DNA from: Sulfurovum sp.
GTDB taxonomy: Bacteria > Campylobacterota > Campylobacteria > Campylobacterales > Sulfurovaceae
Assembly: GCA_027081115.1 (NCBI GenBank)
Contig: JALWLD010000079.1
Span: forward strand, 43,225 to 107,224
Direction: 5' to 3'
Length of the DNA: 64,000 bases
Shown here piece after piece: positions 8,384 through 17,567 of this stretch. Each line of letters begins with the position of its first letter. Positions within the stretch are counted from its first letter, which is position 1. Under the pieces are notes generated by a model, which was given only the letters and a program-made list of their open reading frames with translations, did no database searches and was not told the DNA's origin. The translations under genes and the position numbers were made by a program.

Positions 8384-9043
8384 ATGAGACAATACGAAAC
8401 GTATAAATGTAACAAATGCGGTAGTGAGATAGAGGTACAAGAAGTGGGAAGAGGAACACTTATATGTTGTGGAACAGAGATGGAGTGTATGACTGGGAAT
8501 TTAACAGCAGTAAATCTTATGAAAGCATTTGCAGGTGAGTCACAGGCACGCAATAAGTATGAATTTTTTGCAGATGTGGCATACGCTGAAGGCTTACATA
8601 GAATTGCACGACATTTCCAAGAGGCTGCAGATAATGAGAAATACCATGCGATGGCAGAATTTAAAGCTTACAATAAATTAGTAAATGACATAGAGTTAGA
8701 TACTACCAGGAAGAACCTTGTCTATGCAGCGGATGGTGAACGCTATGAGCATGAAGAGATGTATCCTAACTTTGTAGCCATAGCAAAAGAAGAGGGCCTG
8801 AGTGATATCGCTAGACTGTTTAGAGCTATCGGTAAAGTGGAAGTAGAACATGAGAGAGAGTACTTAGCACTTAAATCAGCACTTGAAGCAGAAGGTTTCT
8901 TCGATAGTGAAAATAACGAAGAGTATATTTGTGAAGTGTGTGGACATGTACATAGAGGTAAAAAAGCACCTAAAGCCTGTCCATTATGTAAGGCAGGTCA
9001 AGAGTACTTTAAAAAGGCATCTGAAGATATCACTGTAGGATAA
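8384..9043 (+). CDS. rrc: Desulforubrerythrin (non-haem iron peroxidase)
   Basis: Cytoplasmic oxidative-stress protein that reduces hydrogen peroxide. Its 219 residues hold three iron modules in order. The first is a desulforedoxin-type N-terminus (KCNKCG ... LICCG, residues 9-29). The second is a rubrerythrin diiron four-helix bundle (AGESQARNKYEFFADVA, EAADNEKYH, EVEHEREY). The third is a C-terminal rubredoxin domain (CEVCGHVHRG ... CPLCKAG, about 183-203). This layout equals C. jejuni Rrc (Cj0012c). It is monocistronic, with its own promoter and a perfect palindrome upstream that may bind PerR or Fur. Confidence 0.92.
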   Translation: MRQYETYKCNKCGSEIEVQEVGRGTLICCGTEMECMTGNLTAVNLMKAFAGESQARNKYEFFADVAYAEGLHRIARHFQEAADNEKYHAMAEFKAYNKLVNDIELDTTRKNLVYAADGERYEHEEMYPNFVAIAKEEGLSDIARLFRAIGKVEVEHEREYLALKSALEAEGFFDSENNEEYICEVCGHVHRGKKAPKACPLCKAGQEYFKKASEDITVG

Positions 9044-9145
9044 ATTATGTATTTGTGAGGTGGATCAACTTTAGAAAAACTTTTACTTCAACGAAAGATG
9101 TGACTCCATAAAGGAGTTTAAATTTTAAATAAAAAGAGGACTAAT

Positions 9146-9736
9146 ATGAAAAATATATTTATTGCACTATGTGTAAGCAGCACTTTTTCACTTGCTGATA
9201 CAGAGTGTATAGCAGTGGATAAAAAAACAGTAGAAGTAAGCTGGAAAGCTTATAAAACACCGGCCAAACTAGGAGTTGGCGGTATCTTTGATGATGTTGT
9301 TTACCGTGCAGAAACCAAAGAAGCAAGAGGTGTCAGTACATTACTTCTTGATGCTTCTGTAACGATAGATACTCAAAAAGTAAATTCTAAAAATGAAGGA
9401 CGTGATTTAAAGCTGGTAAATAATTTTTTTAAAATGATGCGTGATGAAAAAATCACCGCCAAAGTCATAAGTGTTAAAGAAGTTAATGAAAAAGAAGGAA
9501 CGATGATCCTTGATATATCTATGAACGGTATCATTAAACATATTCCAATGAATTATACTTATAAAAAAGGTTTAGTAAAGGCAGTTGGGTATATTGATAT
9601 TTTTGATTTTCAAGCGTCAAAAGCATTGAGTAGTATTAACAAAGCGTGTTTCGATTTACATGCCGGTAAAACGTGGAATGATGTTACTATCGGCTTTGAA
9701 CTTAATGTGAACAAGATAGCGTGTCAATCTAAATAA
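9146..9736 (+). CDS. Exported YceI-like protein
   Basis: Periplasmic lipocalin-like protein of 196 residues with a signal peptide (MKNIFIALCVSSTFSLA). The YceI fold is suggested by TVEVSWKAYKTPAKLGVGG near the N-terminus and by the GRDLKLVNNFF segment, which corresponds to the usual 'rd..l...df' region. Alternating beta-strand patterning runs to the end. Two extra Cys residues lie near the C-terminus. YceI proteins bind isoprenoid-type lipids in some structures, but their role is unclear. It precedes the rhodanese by 23 nt and probably starts the redox gene set. Confidence 0.75.
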   Translation: MKNIFIALCVSSTFSLADTECIAVDKKTVEVSWKAYKTPAKLGVGGIFDDVVYRAETKEARGVSTLLLDASVTIDTQKVNSKNEGRDLKLVNNFFKMMRDEKITAKVISVKEVNEKEGTMILDISMNGIIKHIPMNYTYKKGLVKAVGYIDIFDFQASKALSSINKACFDLHAGKTWNDVTIGFELNVNKIACQSK

Positions 9737-9759
9737 AAAATAAACAAAAAGGATAAAAA

Positions 9760-10629
9760 ATGAAAATATTATGGATATTGTTAGTTGCTTCGATTTCACT
9801 GTTTGCAATGGAACCGCTTGTGAGTGTCAATTGGCTGAAGGAGCATCAAAATGACAAAGATCTTGTTATCATCGATGTTTCTGATGCCAAATTATTTAAA
9901 CAGGAACACATACCTGGTAGTCAGAACTCCCCCATCTCAAAATGGAGAAAAAAATATGAGAACTACCTGCTTGTCAAAGATACAGATGTTATTCAAAAAG
10001 AGTTTATCTCTCTAGGTATTAAAGCCGATAGTAAAGTCGTTGTTTATTCTCATCATGATAATGCCAAAGACATACTCAAAGCATCTTATATTATATGGGC
10101 GATGGAGTATTACGGATTTGCCAATACGGCTATGCTTGATGGTGGGCTAATCACATGGAAAGAATACAAAGGACCCCTCAGTACAAAAGTCATTACACCG
10201 GTAAAAGGTAGCTTCAAAGTAGCTAAAAATGACGCACTTATAGCAGATTTGGCATTGGTGAAAAGGCAGATTGGAAAATCCAATATGGTGGATGCAAGAC
10301 CATCAATATATTATTTTGGTGCCCAAAAGCAGACGGTACTGACAAAAGCCGGACATATACCAAAAGCTAAAAGCTATTTTTGGAAATACAGTTTTGAGGG
10401 TAACTATCTTAAAAACAGAGATGTTTTAAAAGAAATGCTCATTGATGGAATGGGATTTGATCCCCAGAAACCAATGATTACTTACTGTACAGGGGGTTTA
10501 GAAACGTCTATGAACTTTTTTGTACTGCATCGTATTTTAGGTTTTAGCAATATCCGACTTTATGACGCCTCCATGAAAGAGTGGGTAAACACAGATAACA
10601 CACCTATGTTCACATATACCTGGGAGTAA
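9760..10629 (+). CDS. Periplasmic two-domain rhodanese (thiosulfate sulfurtransferase)
   Basis: 289 residues with a signal peptide (MKILWILLVASISLFA) and two rhodanese domains (about 20-140 and 155-285). The N-terminal domain is inactive-type, with no catalytic Cys at the loop position (YSHHDNAKD). The C-terminal domain has the catalytic Cys in TYCTGGLETS. It would transfer sulfane sulfur from thiosulfate to a thiol or cyanide acceptor in the periplasm. It lies between the YceI-like protein and the dihaem peroxidase, which fits a sulfur-oxidising lifestyle. About 100 nt with a small hairpin separates it from the next gene. Confidence 0.88.
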   Translation: MKILWILLVASISLFAMEPLVSVNWLKEHQNDKDLVIIDVSDAKLFKQEHIPGSQNSPISKWRKKYENYLLVKDTDVIQKEFISLGIKADSKVVVYSHHDNAKDILKASYIIWAMEYYGFANTAMLDGGLITWKEYKGPLSTKVITPVKGSFKVAKNDALIADLALVKRQIGKSNMVDARPSIYYFGAQKQTVLTKAGHIPKAKSYFWKYSFEGNYLKNRDVLKEMLIDGMGFDPQKPMITYCTGGLETSMNFFVLHRILGFSNIRLYDASMKEWVNTDNTPMFTYTWE

Positions 10630-10732
10630 TATCTACGAGTGAAATCTCGTAAAACTATGGTTCAATAGTGATGTCATATTATTGGTAGTAAATTGACATC
10701 TTAATAAAAAGTATATTATATAAGGAGAAAGA

Positions 10733-11896
10733 ATGAAAATTATACAATTGAAATGCATCTTGTTATGCTTGGCTACCGGGCTTTATGCCGCACCTTTGGG
10801 CTTACCGGATGTACCGATTCCTGAAGACAATCCTCAGACAGAAGAAAAGATTAAACTGGGAGATACCCTGTTTCACGATCCTCGATTCAGTGCTGATGGT
10901 AAAGTAAGCTGTGCTACCTGCCATGGAAAGGAAAAGGCATTTACAGATCATTTACCTGTGTCAAAAGGATTCACAGATAAAAAAGGAACACGTATGGGGA
11001 CAAGGAATGCTCCGACAGTCATTAACTCTGCCTATTATACTTCTCAGTTTTGGGACGGGCGTGTATCTAGTTTGGAAGAGCAGTCAAAACTTCCACCCAT
11101 TAACCCGGTAGAAGGTGGTTTACATTCATGGGACCATTTGGTGGATATGCTTAAAAAAGATGAATTTTACAAAAAAAAGATTTCTATGGTCTTTGGAATT
11201 AAACCCTCGGAAATTACGATAGAACACTTTGCCAAGGCGATAGGAAGTTTTGAGAGAACCATTATTTCAGGAAACTCCAAATTTGACCGTTATATGTATG
11301 CTGGAGAGAAGGAGGCACTCAATGAGCAGGAAAGAAGAGGACTGAAAGTCTATCTTGGACAGGGACGATGTGTTTCCTGTCATACGATCAACCAGACACA
11401 TGCCCTTTTTACCGATAACAAGTTTCATAATCTTGGCATAGGGGCTAAAGCACTAAAAGGAAAATCCCATGAAGTTGCTAGTGAATATATTGCTATGTTG
11501 GCAAAGCAAAAAGAAAAAGTAAAAGGCAAAGCCGGCAAAGAAGTGACGAACGAACTTGCAGCAGATGAATTGGTTCTGGCTGAAAAAAGATTTTCTGAAC
11601 TTGGGCGTCTGGCAATCACGCATGAAGCAGATGATATGGGTGCCTTTAAAACAGTAACCCTCAGAAATATTGCCAAAACAGGACCTTATATGCATGATGG
11701 AAGTCTTGCAACACTTGAAGAAGTAGTGGTATGGTATAACTTTGGAGGTAAACTCAACTCTGACGCTCCGGATACACCATTTCTAGATGGTGGAATCAGA
11801 CCGCTTAACTTAAGCGCAGAACAGGTAATGGACTTAGTTGCTTTTTTGAAAACGCTTACAAGTCCGGAATTTGAAAATGTAAAGGAATCGAAATGA
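10733..11896 (+). CDS. Dihaem cytochrome c peroxidase family, MauG-like
   Basis: Periplasmic dihaem protein of 387 residues with a signal peptide ending in LYA. Two haem sites are present: CATCH near residue 61 and CVSCH near residue 204. The family landmarks RNAPTVINS, FWDGR and PYMHDGSLATLEEVV are clear. After the last motif the sequence reads VVWYNFGG, placing Tyr335 where MauG has its axial Tyr and classical peroxidases have Met. A lysine-rich insertion follows the second haem (about residues 240-285). The gene overlaps the phosphoesterase by 4 nt (ATGA). It may be a peroxidase or an oxidant of a partner protein rather than a standard Ccp. Confidence 0.87.
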   Translation: MKIIQLKCILLCLATGLYAAPLGLPDVPIPEDNPQTEEKIKLGDTLFHDPRFSADGKVSCATCHGKEKAFTDHLPVSKGFTDKKGTRMGTRNAPTVINSAYYTSQFWDGRVSSLEEQSKLPPINPVEGGLHSWDHLVDMLKKDEFYKKKISMVFGIKPSEITIEHFAKAIGSFERTIISGNSKFDRYMYAGEKEALNEQERRGLKVYLGQGRCVSCHTINQTHALFTDNKFHNLGIGAKALKGKSHEVASEYIAMLAKQKEKVKGKAGKEVTNELAADELVLAEKRFSELGRLAITHEADDMGAFKTVTLRNIAKTGPYMHDGSLATLEEVVVWYNFGGKLNSDAPDTPFLDGGIRPLNLSAEQVMDLVAFLKTLTSPEFENVKESK

Positions 11897-12963
11897 AAAG
11901 AAGAGATTTTATTAAAAAAGCAAGTATCGTTGCAGCGGGTACTATTTTACCTATGAGTGTGATAGAAGTAGCTTTTGCTGATGAACCTGATGGAAGTAAA
12001 TCAGGAGAGAATTTTACCTTTGCGGTGATTTCCGATGCCCACCTGCAGCAAATAAAAGGTGCCAAGTTTGTTCGAAACTGGGATATGGGGCTTAAAAAAG
12101 CGGTTGCCGAATGTAATCTAATGAATCCAAAACCGGACTTTATTTTATTTGGCGGGGACTTGGGTCAACTTGGAAAAGCAGCAGAAATCGATCATGGTGC
12201 TGAAATACTTTCAGCTTTAAGATCTCCAGTAAAAATGATGCTGGGAGAACATGACTACTATCTTGATCTGGGGGAACACTGGATGAACCGTTTTGGTGAC
12301 CCATACTATAGTTTTGACCATAAAGGTACACATATTGTTGTACTGAATTCCATTCTTGTAGATGAAAGATGGACAAACAAATGGAAAGACCCTATGGAAA
12401 GAATGCAAACCATGGCTGGACTGGATGATCCCAACGGTTCACCTTTTATGGTAGGACTAAAGCAGAGAGAATGGCTGAAAAAAGATTTGGAAAATATTCC
12501 AAAAGATACGCCTATTATTGTTTTTTCACACTCTCCTTTACAAAAACTGTTTAAAGGATGGAATTTCTGGACAGATGATGCTGAGTTGGTACAGGAAATT
12601 TTAAAACCTTTTCAAAAGGTCAATGTGATCTATGCCCATGTACATCAAATTCAATACAATAAAATCGGGAACATCGCTTTTAACTCAGTCATGTCCACGG
12701 CATGGCCATGGCCATATCCTCAGACTTACGCACAAGGTACAAACTATATGCCAAAACTCACCATTGAAATGAATCGTGCTGATCCATTTTTTGAACGTGA
12801 TGCAACAGGATGGCAAATGATAGATGTACATACAGGCAGGGTTGATTTTAATTTTCAACTTCCTCACAATAAAAACAGAACGGTTGCCTACAATGAAAAA
12901 ACAGAGCAGCCGGAAGATGTGGAATACCAAAAGAATCAAATTCCATCTCAAAAACACTATTAA
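11893..12963 (+). CDS. Tat-exported metallophosphoesterase
   Basis: Calcineurin-like phosphoesterase of 356 residues with a twin-arginine signal (KRRDFIKKASIVAAG). Metal-binding blocks appear in order: ISDAHL (residue ~48), FGGDLGQ (~88), GEHDYY (~118), FSHSPLQ (~213), YAHVHQIQ (~253). The third block has Glu where most family members have Asn (GNHD), so metal chemistry or substrate may differ. It is coupled by ATGA to the MauG-like gene and is followed 10 nt later by the small cytochrome. The substrate is unknown. Tat export implies cofactor loading or folding in the cytoplasm. Confidence 0.83.
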   Translation: MKRRDFIKKASIVAAGTILPMSVIEVAFADEPDGSKSGENFTFAVISDAHLQQIKGAKFVRNWDMGLKKAVAECNLMNPKPDFILFGGDLGQLGKAAEIDHGAEILSALRSPVKMMLGEHDYYLDLGEHWMNRFGDPYYSFDHKGTHIVVLNSILVDERWTNKWKDPMERMQTMAGLDDPNGSPFMVGLKQREWLKKDLENIPKDTPIIVFSHSPLQKLFKGWNFWTDDAELVQEILKPFQKVNVIYAHVHQIQYNKIGNIAFNSVMSTAWPWPYPQTYAQGTNYMPKLTIEMNRADPFFERDATGWQMIDVHTGRVDFNFQLPHNKNRTVAYNEKTEQPEDVEYQKNQIPSQKHY

Positions 12964-12973
12964 GGAGTGCATG

Positions 12974-13369
12974 ATGAAAAATACTATTATGGCATCAATG
13001 ATCGGTTTACTGATAGTTAGTACGATAAATGCAGATGAATTTATGCAAAAAGACTTGGATCTTTGGACGGCTGAATATCAGAGTGTTGTAAAAAAGGGAA
13101 GAAAAGTATTTACCGACCCAAAACTCGGTACCAATACAGTAACCTGTAATGAGTGTCATCCAAATGCCACCAATACACACCCTGAAACGTATCCGAAGTT
13201 TCAAAAACAGTTAGGAAAAGTAGCGACCATGTCTGAGATGATCAACTGGTGTATTGCCAACCCATTAGAAGGGAAAAAGATGGCACTTGATGATCCAAGA
13301 ATGACAGCATTGATAGCTTATATTACGTGGGAAAGAAGAGGAGTAAAACTAGAGCCAGGTAAACATTAA
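12974..13369 (+). CDS. Small exported monohaem cytochrome c
   Basis: 131 residues with a signal peptide (MKNTIMASMIGLLIVSTINA). One CNECH haem site is near residue 57. Two ATGs stand in tandem at 12971 and 12974; the second is 6 nt from the GGAG at 12964-12967 and is preferred. The C-terminal part (NPLEGKKMALDDPRMTALIA) resembles the C-terminal haem domain of SoxA-type cytochromes, but no second haem is present. As last gene in the set it is a likely electron carrier for the MauG-like protein. Confidence 0.82.
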   Translation: MKNTIMASMIGLLIVSTINADEFMQKDLDLWTAEYQSVVKKGRKVFTDPKLGTNTVTCNECHPNATNTHPETYPKFQKQLGKVATMSEMINWCIANPLEGKKMALDDPRMTALIAYITWERRGVKLEPGKH

Positions 13370-13486
13370 AGATAAATCCTACTCTGTTTGTGTTCTTATG
13401 TTTTACGTGGGAATTACAGACAAGAGTTTTTTATGAAAAAACACTGTTAAATATAGAGAATATCAATTATGAAATCCAGACAATAA

Positions 13487-14560
<1,074 letters not shown>

Positions 14561-14583
14561 TTTTTTAGTTATTTCACAGTATC

Positions 14584-14634
14584 TTTGGGCGAGGGGGACT
14601 TAATTAGCTACAAATTGTAGCCTCCTTCGCCAAA
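14584..14634. other. Long imperfect stem-loop downstream of ilvC
   Basis: The arm TTTGGGCGAGGGGG (14584-14597) pairs with CCTCCTTCGCCAAA (14621-14634) with one bulge and a wobble. An inner hairpin GCTAC/GTAGC lies at 14607-14621. GC content is locally high. There is no U-tract on either side, so it is not a standard terminator. It may be a processing or attenuation structure, or a small RNA. Confidence 0.5.
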
Positions 14635-14652
14635 ATACCAAAATATAGTGCA

Positions 14653-14678
14653 AACTAACTCAAAATCTTCAGTTAGTT
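14653..14678 (+). terminator. Hairpin followed by T-rich tract, possible ilvC terminator
   Basis: An 8-bp inverted repeat AACTAACT (14653-14660) / AGTTAGTT (14671-14678) is followed by T-rich sequence from about 14691 (TTTTTTATTTATTTTTTTG). The gap between stem and T-run makes this only a moderate candidate. Confidence 0.4.
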
Positions 14679-14743
14679 AAATTTCCTACCTTTTTTATTT
14701 ATTTTTTTGATACAATAATCCAAATTTAACATTAGTGAATCGT

Positions 14744-15769
14744 ATGGCACCTCAGTCTAAAAAAAACTCTAAATCTTCTCCTGTGAAAAAGCCTGTAAAA
14801 CGGAAAACATCGTCTAAAAAAACACCTGTGAAAAAGAAAAGCAAAAAAAAGTTTGCCAAGGGCTCTTCATTTGTAAAAAATATTGCGATTGTAGCAGGAC
14901 TTGTTTTTATTGTTTCGTTGATCTCTTTTGCTTACTTTCTAGGGAAGGATGAGATAAACAGAGAAACAGGAAAAGTGACTAAATCTGCTGTGAAAACACC
15001 TAAAAAAGAGACAAAAGTCAAGAAGGTCGTAAAGAAGAAACCAAGACAAGAAGTTAAAAAGGTTGAAGTTAAAGTCTCATCCAACGTAGAAAACGTCACC
15101 TTTGTACCTTATGAAAATACCAAGCCAAAACTAGTCATCATCATAGATGATGTTCATACTAAAGCACAGATAAATGCTATAAAAGCATTGCCTATCAAAG
15201 TAACCCCCTCTGTTTTTCCACCTTATAAGATTTCTCCTGACAGTCATCTTCTTGTGAGAGGTTTAGACCACTATATGATCCACCTTCCTATGGAGTCTGG
15301 TAATAAAAAGCTAAACACTCAGTACAAAACACTTAAAGTTGCGTTTTCTAATAGAAAGATAGAGAATAGAGTGAAAGAACTCAGGCTCCTTTTCCCTAAA
15401 GCAAAGTTTATAAATAACCATACAGGATCAGTTTTTACCTCAGACTACCCCTCTATGCATCTGGCCTACAAGATCATGAGAGAGAATGGTTTTATCTTCC
15501 TTGATTCTAAAACTATTGGCAGCAGTAAAGTAAAAGAGATCGCTCATGCTTATGGAGATGTTTATGTGGTCAGAGATATTTTTATAGATAATACACATAA
15601 TGTACCGTACATTCATCAGCAATTGCAAAAAGCTGTGAAGTTGGCAAAGAAAAAAGGGTATGCTATTGCTATAGGACATCCCCACAAGATCACTATGCTG
15701 GCGCTAGCATCTGCAAAAGAGATATTTAAAGATGTAGAACTTATTTATATTGATGAGTTGTATCGATAA
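14744..15769 (+). CDS. Divergent polysaccharide deacetylase family protein
   Basis: 341 residues. The ATG at 14744 is preferred over a GTG at 14735. A very Lys-rich cytoplasmic tail (about residues 1-42) leads to one membrane helix (about 45-66). A Lys-rich linker follows, then a C-terminal NodB-like domain of the 'divergent' group (formerly DUF610/YibQ). Landmarks are VIIIDDVH near residue 130, HLPMESGN near 183, FINNHTGS near 222 and AIGHPH near 313. Divergent members keep the Asp and His residues but lack proven deacetylase activity. Conserved neighbour of ilvC and dprA in Campylobacterota. Confidence 0.85.
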   Translation: MAPQSKKNSKSSPVKKPVKRKTSSKKTPVKKKSKKKFAKGSSFVKNIAIVAGLVFIVSLISFAYFLGKDEINRETGKVTKSAVKTPKKETKVKKVVKKKPRQEVKKVEVKVSSNVENVTFVPYENTKPKLVIIIDDVHTKAQINAIKALPIKVTPSVFPPYKISPDSHLLVRGLDHYMIHLPMESGNKKLNTQYKTLKVAFSNRKIENRVKELRLLFPKAKFINNHTGSVFTSDYPSMHLAYKIMRENGFIFLDSKTIGSSKVKEIAHAYGDVYVVRDIFIDNTHNVPYIHQQLQKAVKLAKKKGYAIAIGHPHKITMLALASAKEIFKDVELIYIDELYR

Positions 15770-15841
15770 AATAATCTGACAATTTGACATATTTTTAATC
15801 TCTTGTTTCTTCTTTTGTTACTATAAACAAAAAAGCAGCAG

Positions 15842-16618
15842 ATGAGTGAAATTGTTACTACACACATTTCAGAATTGGATGTCATGAAAAAGTATCCACC
15901 TGAACTCTTTTACAAGGGTAATCTTGCCCTTCTTCAGCGTCCCAAAGTCTCCATTGTGGGAACACGCAGACCTTCTGCTTATACGCGACAGTTTACCTAT
16001 ACACTTGCCAAAGCTTTAGCTAAACGAGGGGTTTGTGTGGTGAGTGGTGCAGCAATGGGTGTCGATACTATAGTACATGAAGGTGGAGGGGTGGACAATA
16101 CCATTGCCGTGGTTGCCAATGGATTGGATATACGTTACCCGGTTATCAACAGAGTACTGATAGAATCTATTGAAAAAAGAGGGTTGATACTCAGTCAGTT
16201 CAATGATGGATTTAGAGCAACGGGTTGGTCTTTTGTAGTACGTAATGAACTTGTGGTCGCATTGGGAGATATACTCATCGTTACAGAGGCGGACCTCAAA
16301 AGTGGTTCTATGCGTTCTGTGGAATATGCTCTAAAGATGGGGAAAGAGATATTTGTACTCTCTCATAGACTGGACGAAAGTTTGGGAACTAATCAGCTTT
16401 TACTTGAGGGTAAGGCAAAAGTGATACAAGATGTAGAAACATTTGTTTCACGTTTTGGTCAAGCTGTAGAGTCAGAAATGCTAAAAGATGATTTTTTCTA
16501 CTTTTGTCAACGCTCTCCTACTTTTGATGAGACAGTGAAGAAATTTGGAGACAGAGTATATGAAGCAGAGTTGGAAGGAGTGGTTACGATACACAATGGC
16601 ATCGTAACATTACAGTAA
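15842..16618 (+). CDS. dprA: DNA-processing protein DprA (DprA/Smf Rossmann domain)
   Basis: Loads RecA on incoming single-stranded DNA during natural transformation. It has 258 residues, the short form seen in Campylobacter. The Rossmann-like core shows VGTRRPSAYT near residue 39 and the SGAAMGVDTIVHEGG loop near 66. NGLDIRYP and the SGSMRSVEYALKMGK block near 155 follow. The C-terminal ~40 residues could be a small winged-helix remnant. It converges on the TlpA-like gene with 5 nt between stops. ruvX, its usual next neighbour, is about 8.4 kb away, so a cassette was inserted after it. Confidence 0.93.
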   Translation: MSEIVTTHISELDVMKKYPPELFYKGNLALLQRPKVSIVGTRRPSAYTRQFTYTLAKALAKRGVCVVSGAAMGVDTIVHEGGGVDNTIAVVANGLDIRYPVINRVLIESIEKRGLILSQFNDGFRATGWSFVVRNELVVALGDILIVTEADLKSGSMRSVEYALKMGKEIFVLSHRLDESLGTNQLLLEGKAKVIQDVETFVSRFGQAVESEMLKDDFFYFCQRSPTFDETVKKFGDRVYEAELEGVVTIHNGIVTLQ

Positions 16619-16623
16619 CTTAT

Positions 16624-17142
16624 CTACTTGATGGCATCCAACTGTTTAATGAGCTCTTCAAGTGAAGACTCAGGAAGCATACCGGCTTGTACAAACTGTA
16701 CATCGCCTTTTTTGTCCATAGCTACCAAGAAAGGAATACTCCCTTGCCATTGTGCTCTTGCCGAGATATAGTTAACGATCCCATTGGTTTTCTCTTCTGA
16801 AACTACGATGTAGTTCATCCCTTTTTTCTTTGCAAAATCTTGAAGTTGTACATTGCTGTAGCCCTGTACTTCTACTGCGACTATAGCCAATTTGTTTTTA
16901 TATTTCTTTTGAAGTTTAATGAGGTGCGGGATGGATGCCAAACAAGGCGGACATTTATGACCAAAAAATTCTAGAAAGACGATCTTTCCTTCAAGACCTT
17001 GGATATTGAGTCCCTGCTCTGTACCTGTTACCTGATAGGTTTTCCCTTTGATGTCTGTCATTGACATTTTCATATCGTTTGCAGCCTGTGTTGATGTAAG
17101 TAATGTAAGTAGCAGTGCAATAGATGCAAGTAGTTTTTTCAT
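16624..17142 (-). CDS. Exported TlpA/ResA-like thiol-disulfide oxidoreductase
   Basis: 172 residues with a signal peptide (MKKLLASIALLLTLLTSTQA) and a single thioredoxin fold. The active site is HKCPPCLAS near residue 73. The cis-Pro loop appears as GSIPFLVAMD. The CPPC motif and membrane-facing location suit a reductant for periplasmic disulfides, for example in cytochrome c maturation. It is monocistronic and converges with dprA. Start chosen at the ATG with an AGGTTAAC ribosome site. Confidence 0.88.
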   Translation of the reverse strand: MKKLLASIALLLTLLTSTQAANDMKMSMTDIKGKTYQVTGTEQGLNIQGLEGKIVFLEFFGHKCPPCLASIPHLIKLQKKYKNKLAIVAVEVQGYSNVQLQDFAKKKGMNYIVVSEEKTNGIVNYISARAQWQGSIPFLVAMDKKGDVQFVQAGMLPESSLEELIKQLDAIK

Positions 17143-17263
17143 TGTTAACCTTTTTAATGTTTAAAATTGTTCTCTTATTTGTATTATAGTTAGTATACAT
17201 TAATGATAATGTAATAATTGTGTAATTTTATAAATTTCTTTTGATGTTTTTTGAAAAAAGTTT

Positions 17264-17363
17264 AAAGAGCATCTAGATATTTAAAAGGAGGAGGAAAAAA
17301 TCTATTGAAAAAAAGGAAAACCATAATATCGGGGAAGAAAGTATGGGCCTTTAGATGCTCTTT
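17264..17363 (+). ncRNA. Structured repeat element A (first of a tandem pair)
   Basis: A 100-nt element closed by a perfect 12-bp stem, AAAGAGCATCTA (17264-17275) with its complement (17352-17363). Inside is a purine-rich 26-nt block (17280-17305, containing AGGAGGAGG). A smaller hairpin (CCATA 17321-17325 / TATGG 17342-17346) presents GGGGA in its loop. Element B, 209 nt downstream, repeats the block exactly and keeps the same architecture. A 26-nt spacer then leads to a TTAACCGT box in both. An internal TTG could open a 20-codon basic peptide. Strand is assigned from the nagZ-like direction. Function unknown. Confidence 0.55.
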
Positions 17364-17473
17364 ATAGGAAAATTATAGTGAAGGAAGTTTAACCGTTTGT
17401 TAATACTATAGATTATAATAATTATAACCTGTATTAATTATGTAGATATTTGTTTTTAGTGGGAAAGATTCAG

Positions 17474-17567
17474 AAGAGCATCAAGAAGTTTAAAAGGAGG
17501 AGGAAAAAATCTATGAAAGTAAAACCAAGTATTTCAAGGGGATGAAATGGTTATCACTGATGCTCTT
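17474..17567 (+). ncRNA. Structured repeat element B (second of a tandem pair)
   Basis: A 94-nt element closed by a 10-bp stem, AAGAGCATCA (17474-17483) / TGATGCTCTT (17558-17567). The 26-nt purine block is at 17489-17514. An internal hairpin ATTTCA-AGGGGA-TGAAAT (17531-17548) is flanked by AACC/GGTT pairing. Stem sequences differ from element A while pairing is kept, which suggests selection on RNA structure. An ATG 9 nt after AGGAGG would encode a 10-residue peptide, MKVKPSISRG. TTAACCGT (17593-17600) and a possible -10 (TATGAT, 17608-17613) follow, before the NagZ-like gene. Confidence 0.55.

Noticed and set aside
9103..9117. ACTCC/GGAGT hairpin before the YceI-like gene as terminator of the rubrerythrin gene
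   Set aside because: A five-pair stem overlapping an AAGGAG-like sequence; could equally be chance.
10634..10651. Small hairpin TACGAG/CTCGTA after the rhodanese gene as terminator
   Set aside because: Only 6 bp with no T-tract; too weak to annotate.
17264..17567. CRISPR array or IS remnant for the tandem repeats
   Set aside because: Only two units, with internal pairing and no short direct repeats, spacers, cas genes, transposase or target-site duplication.
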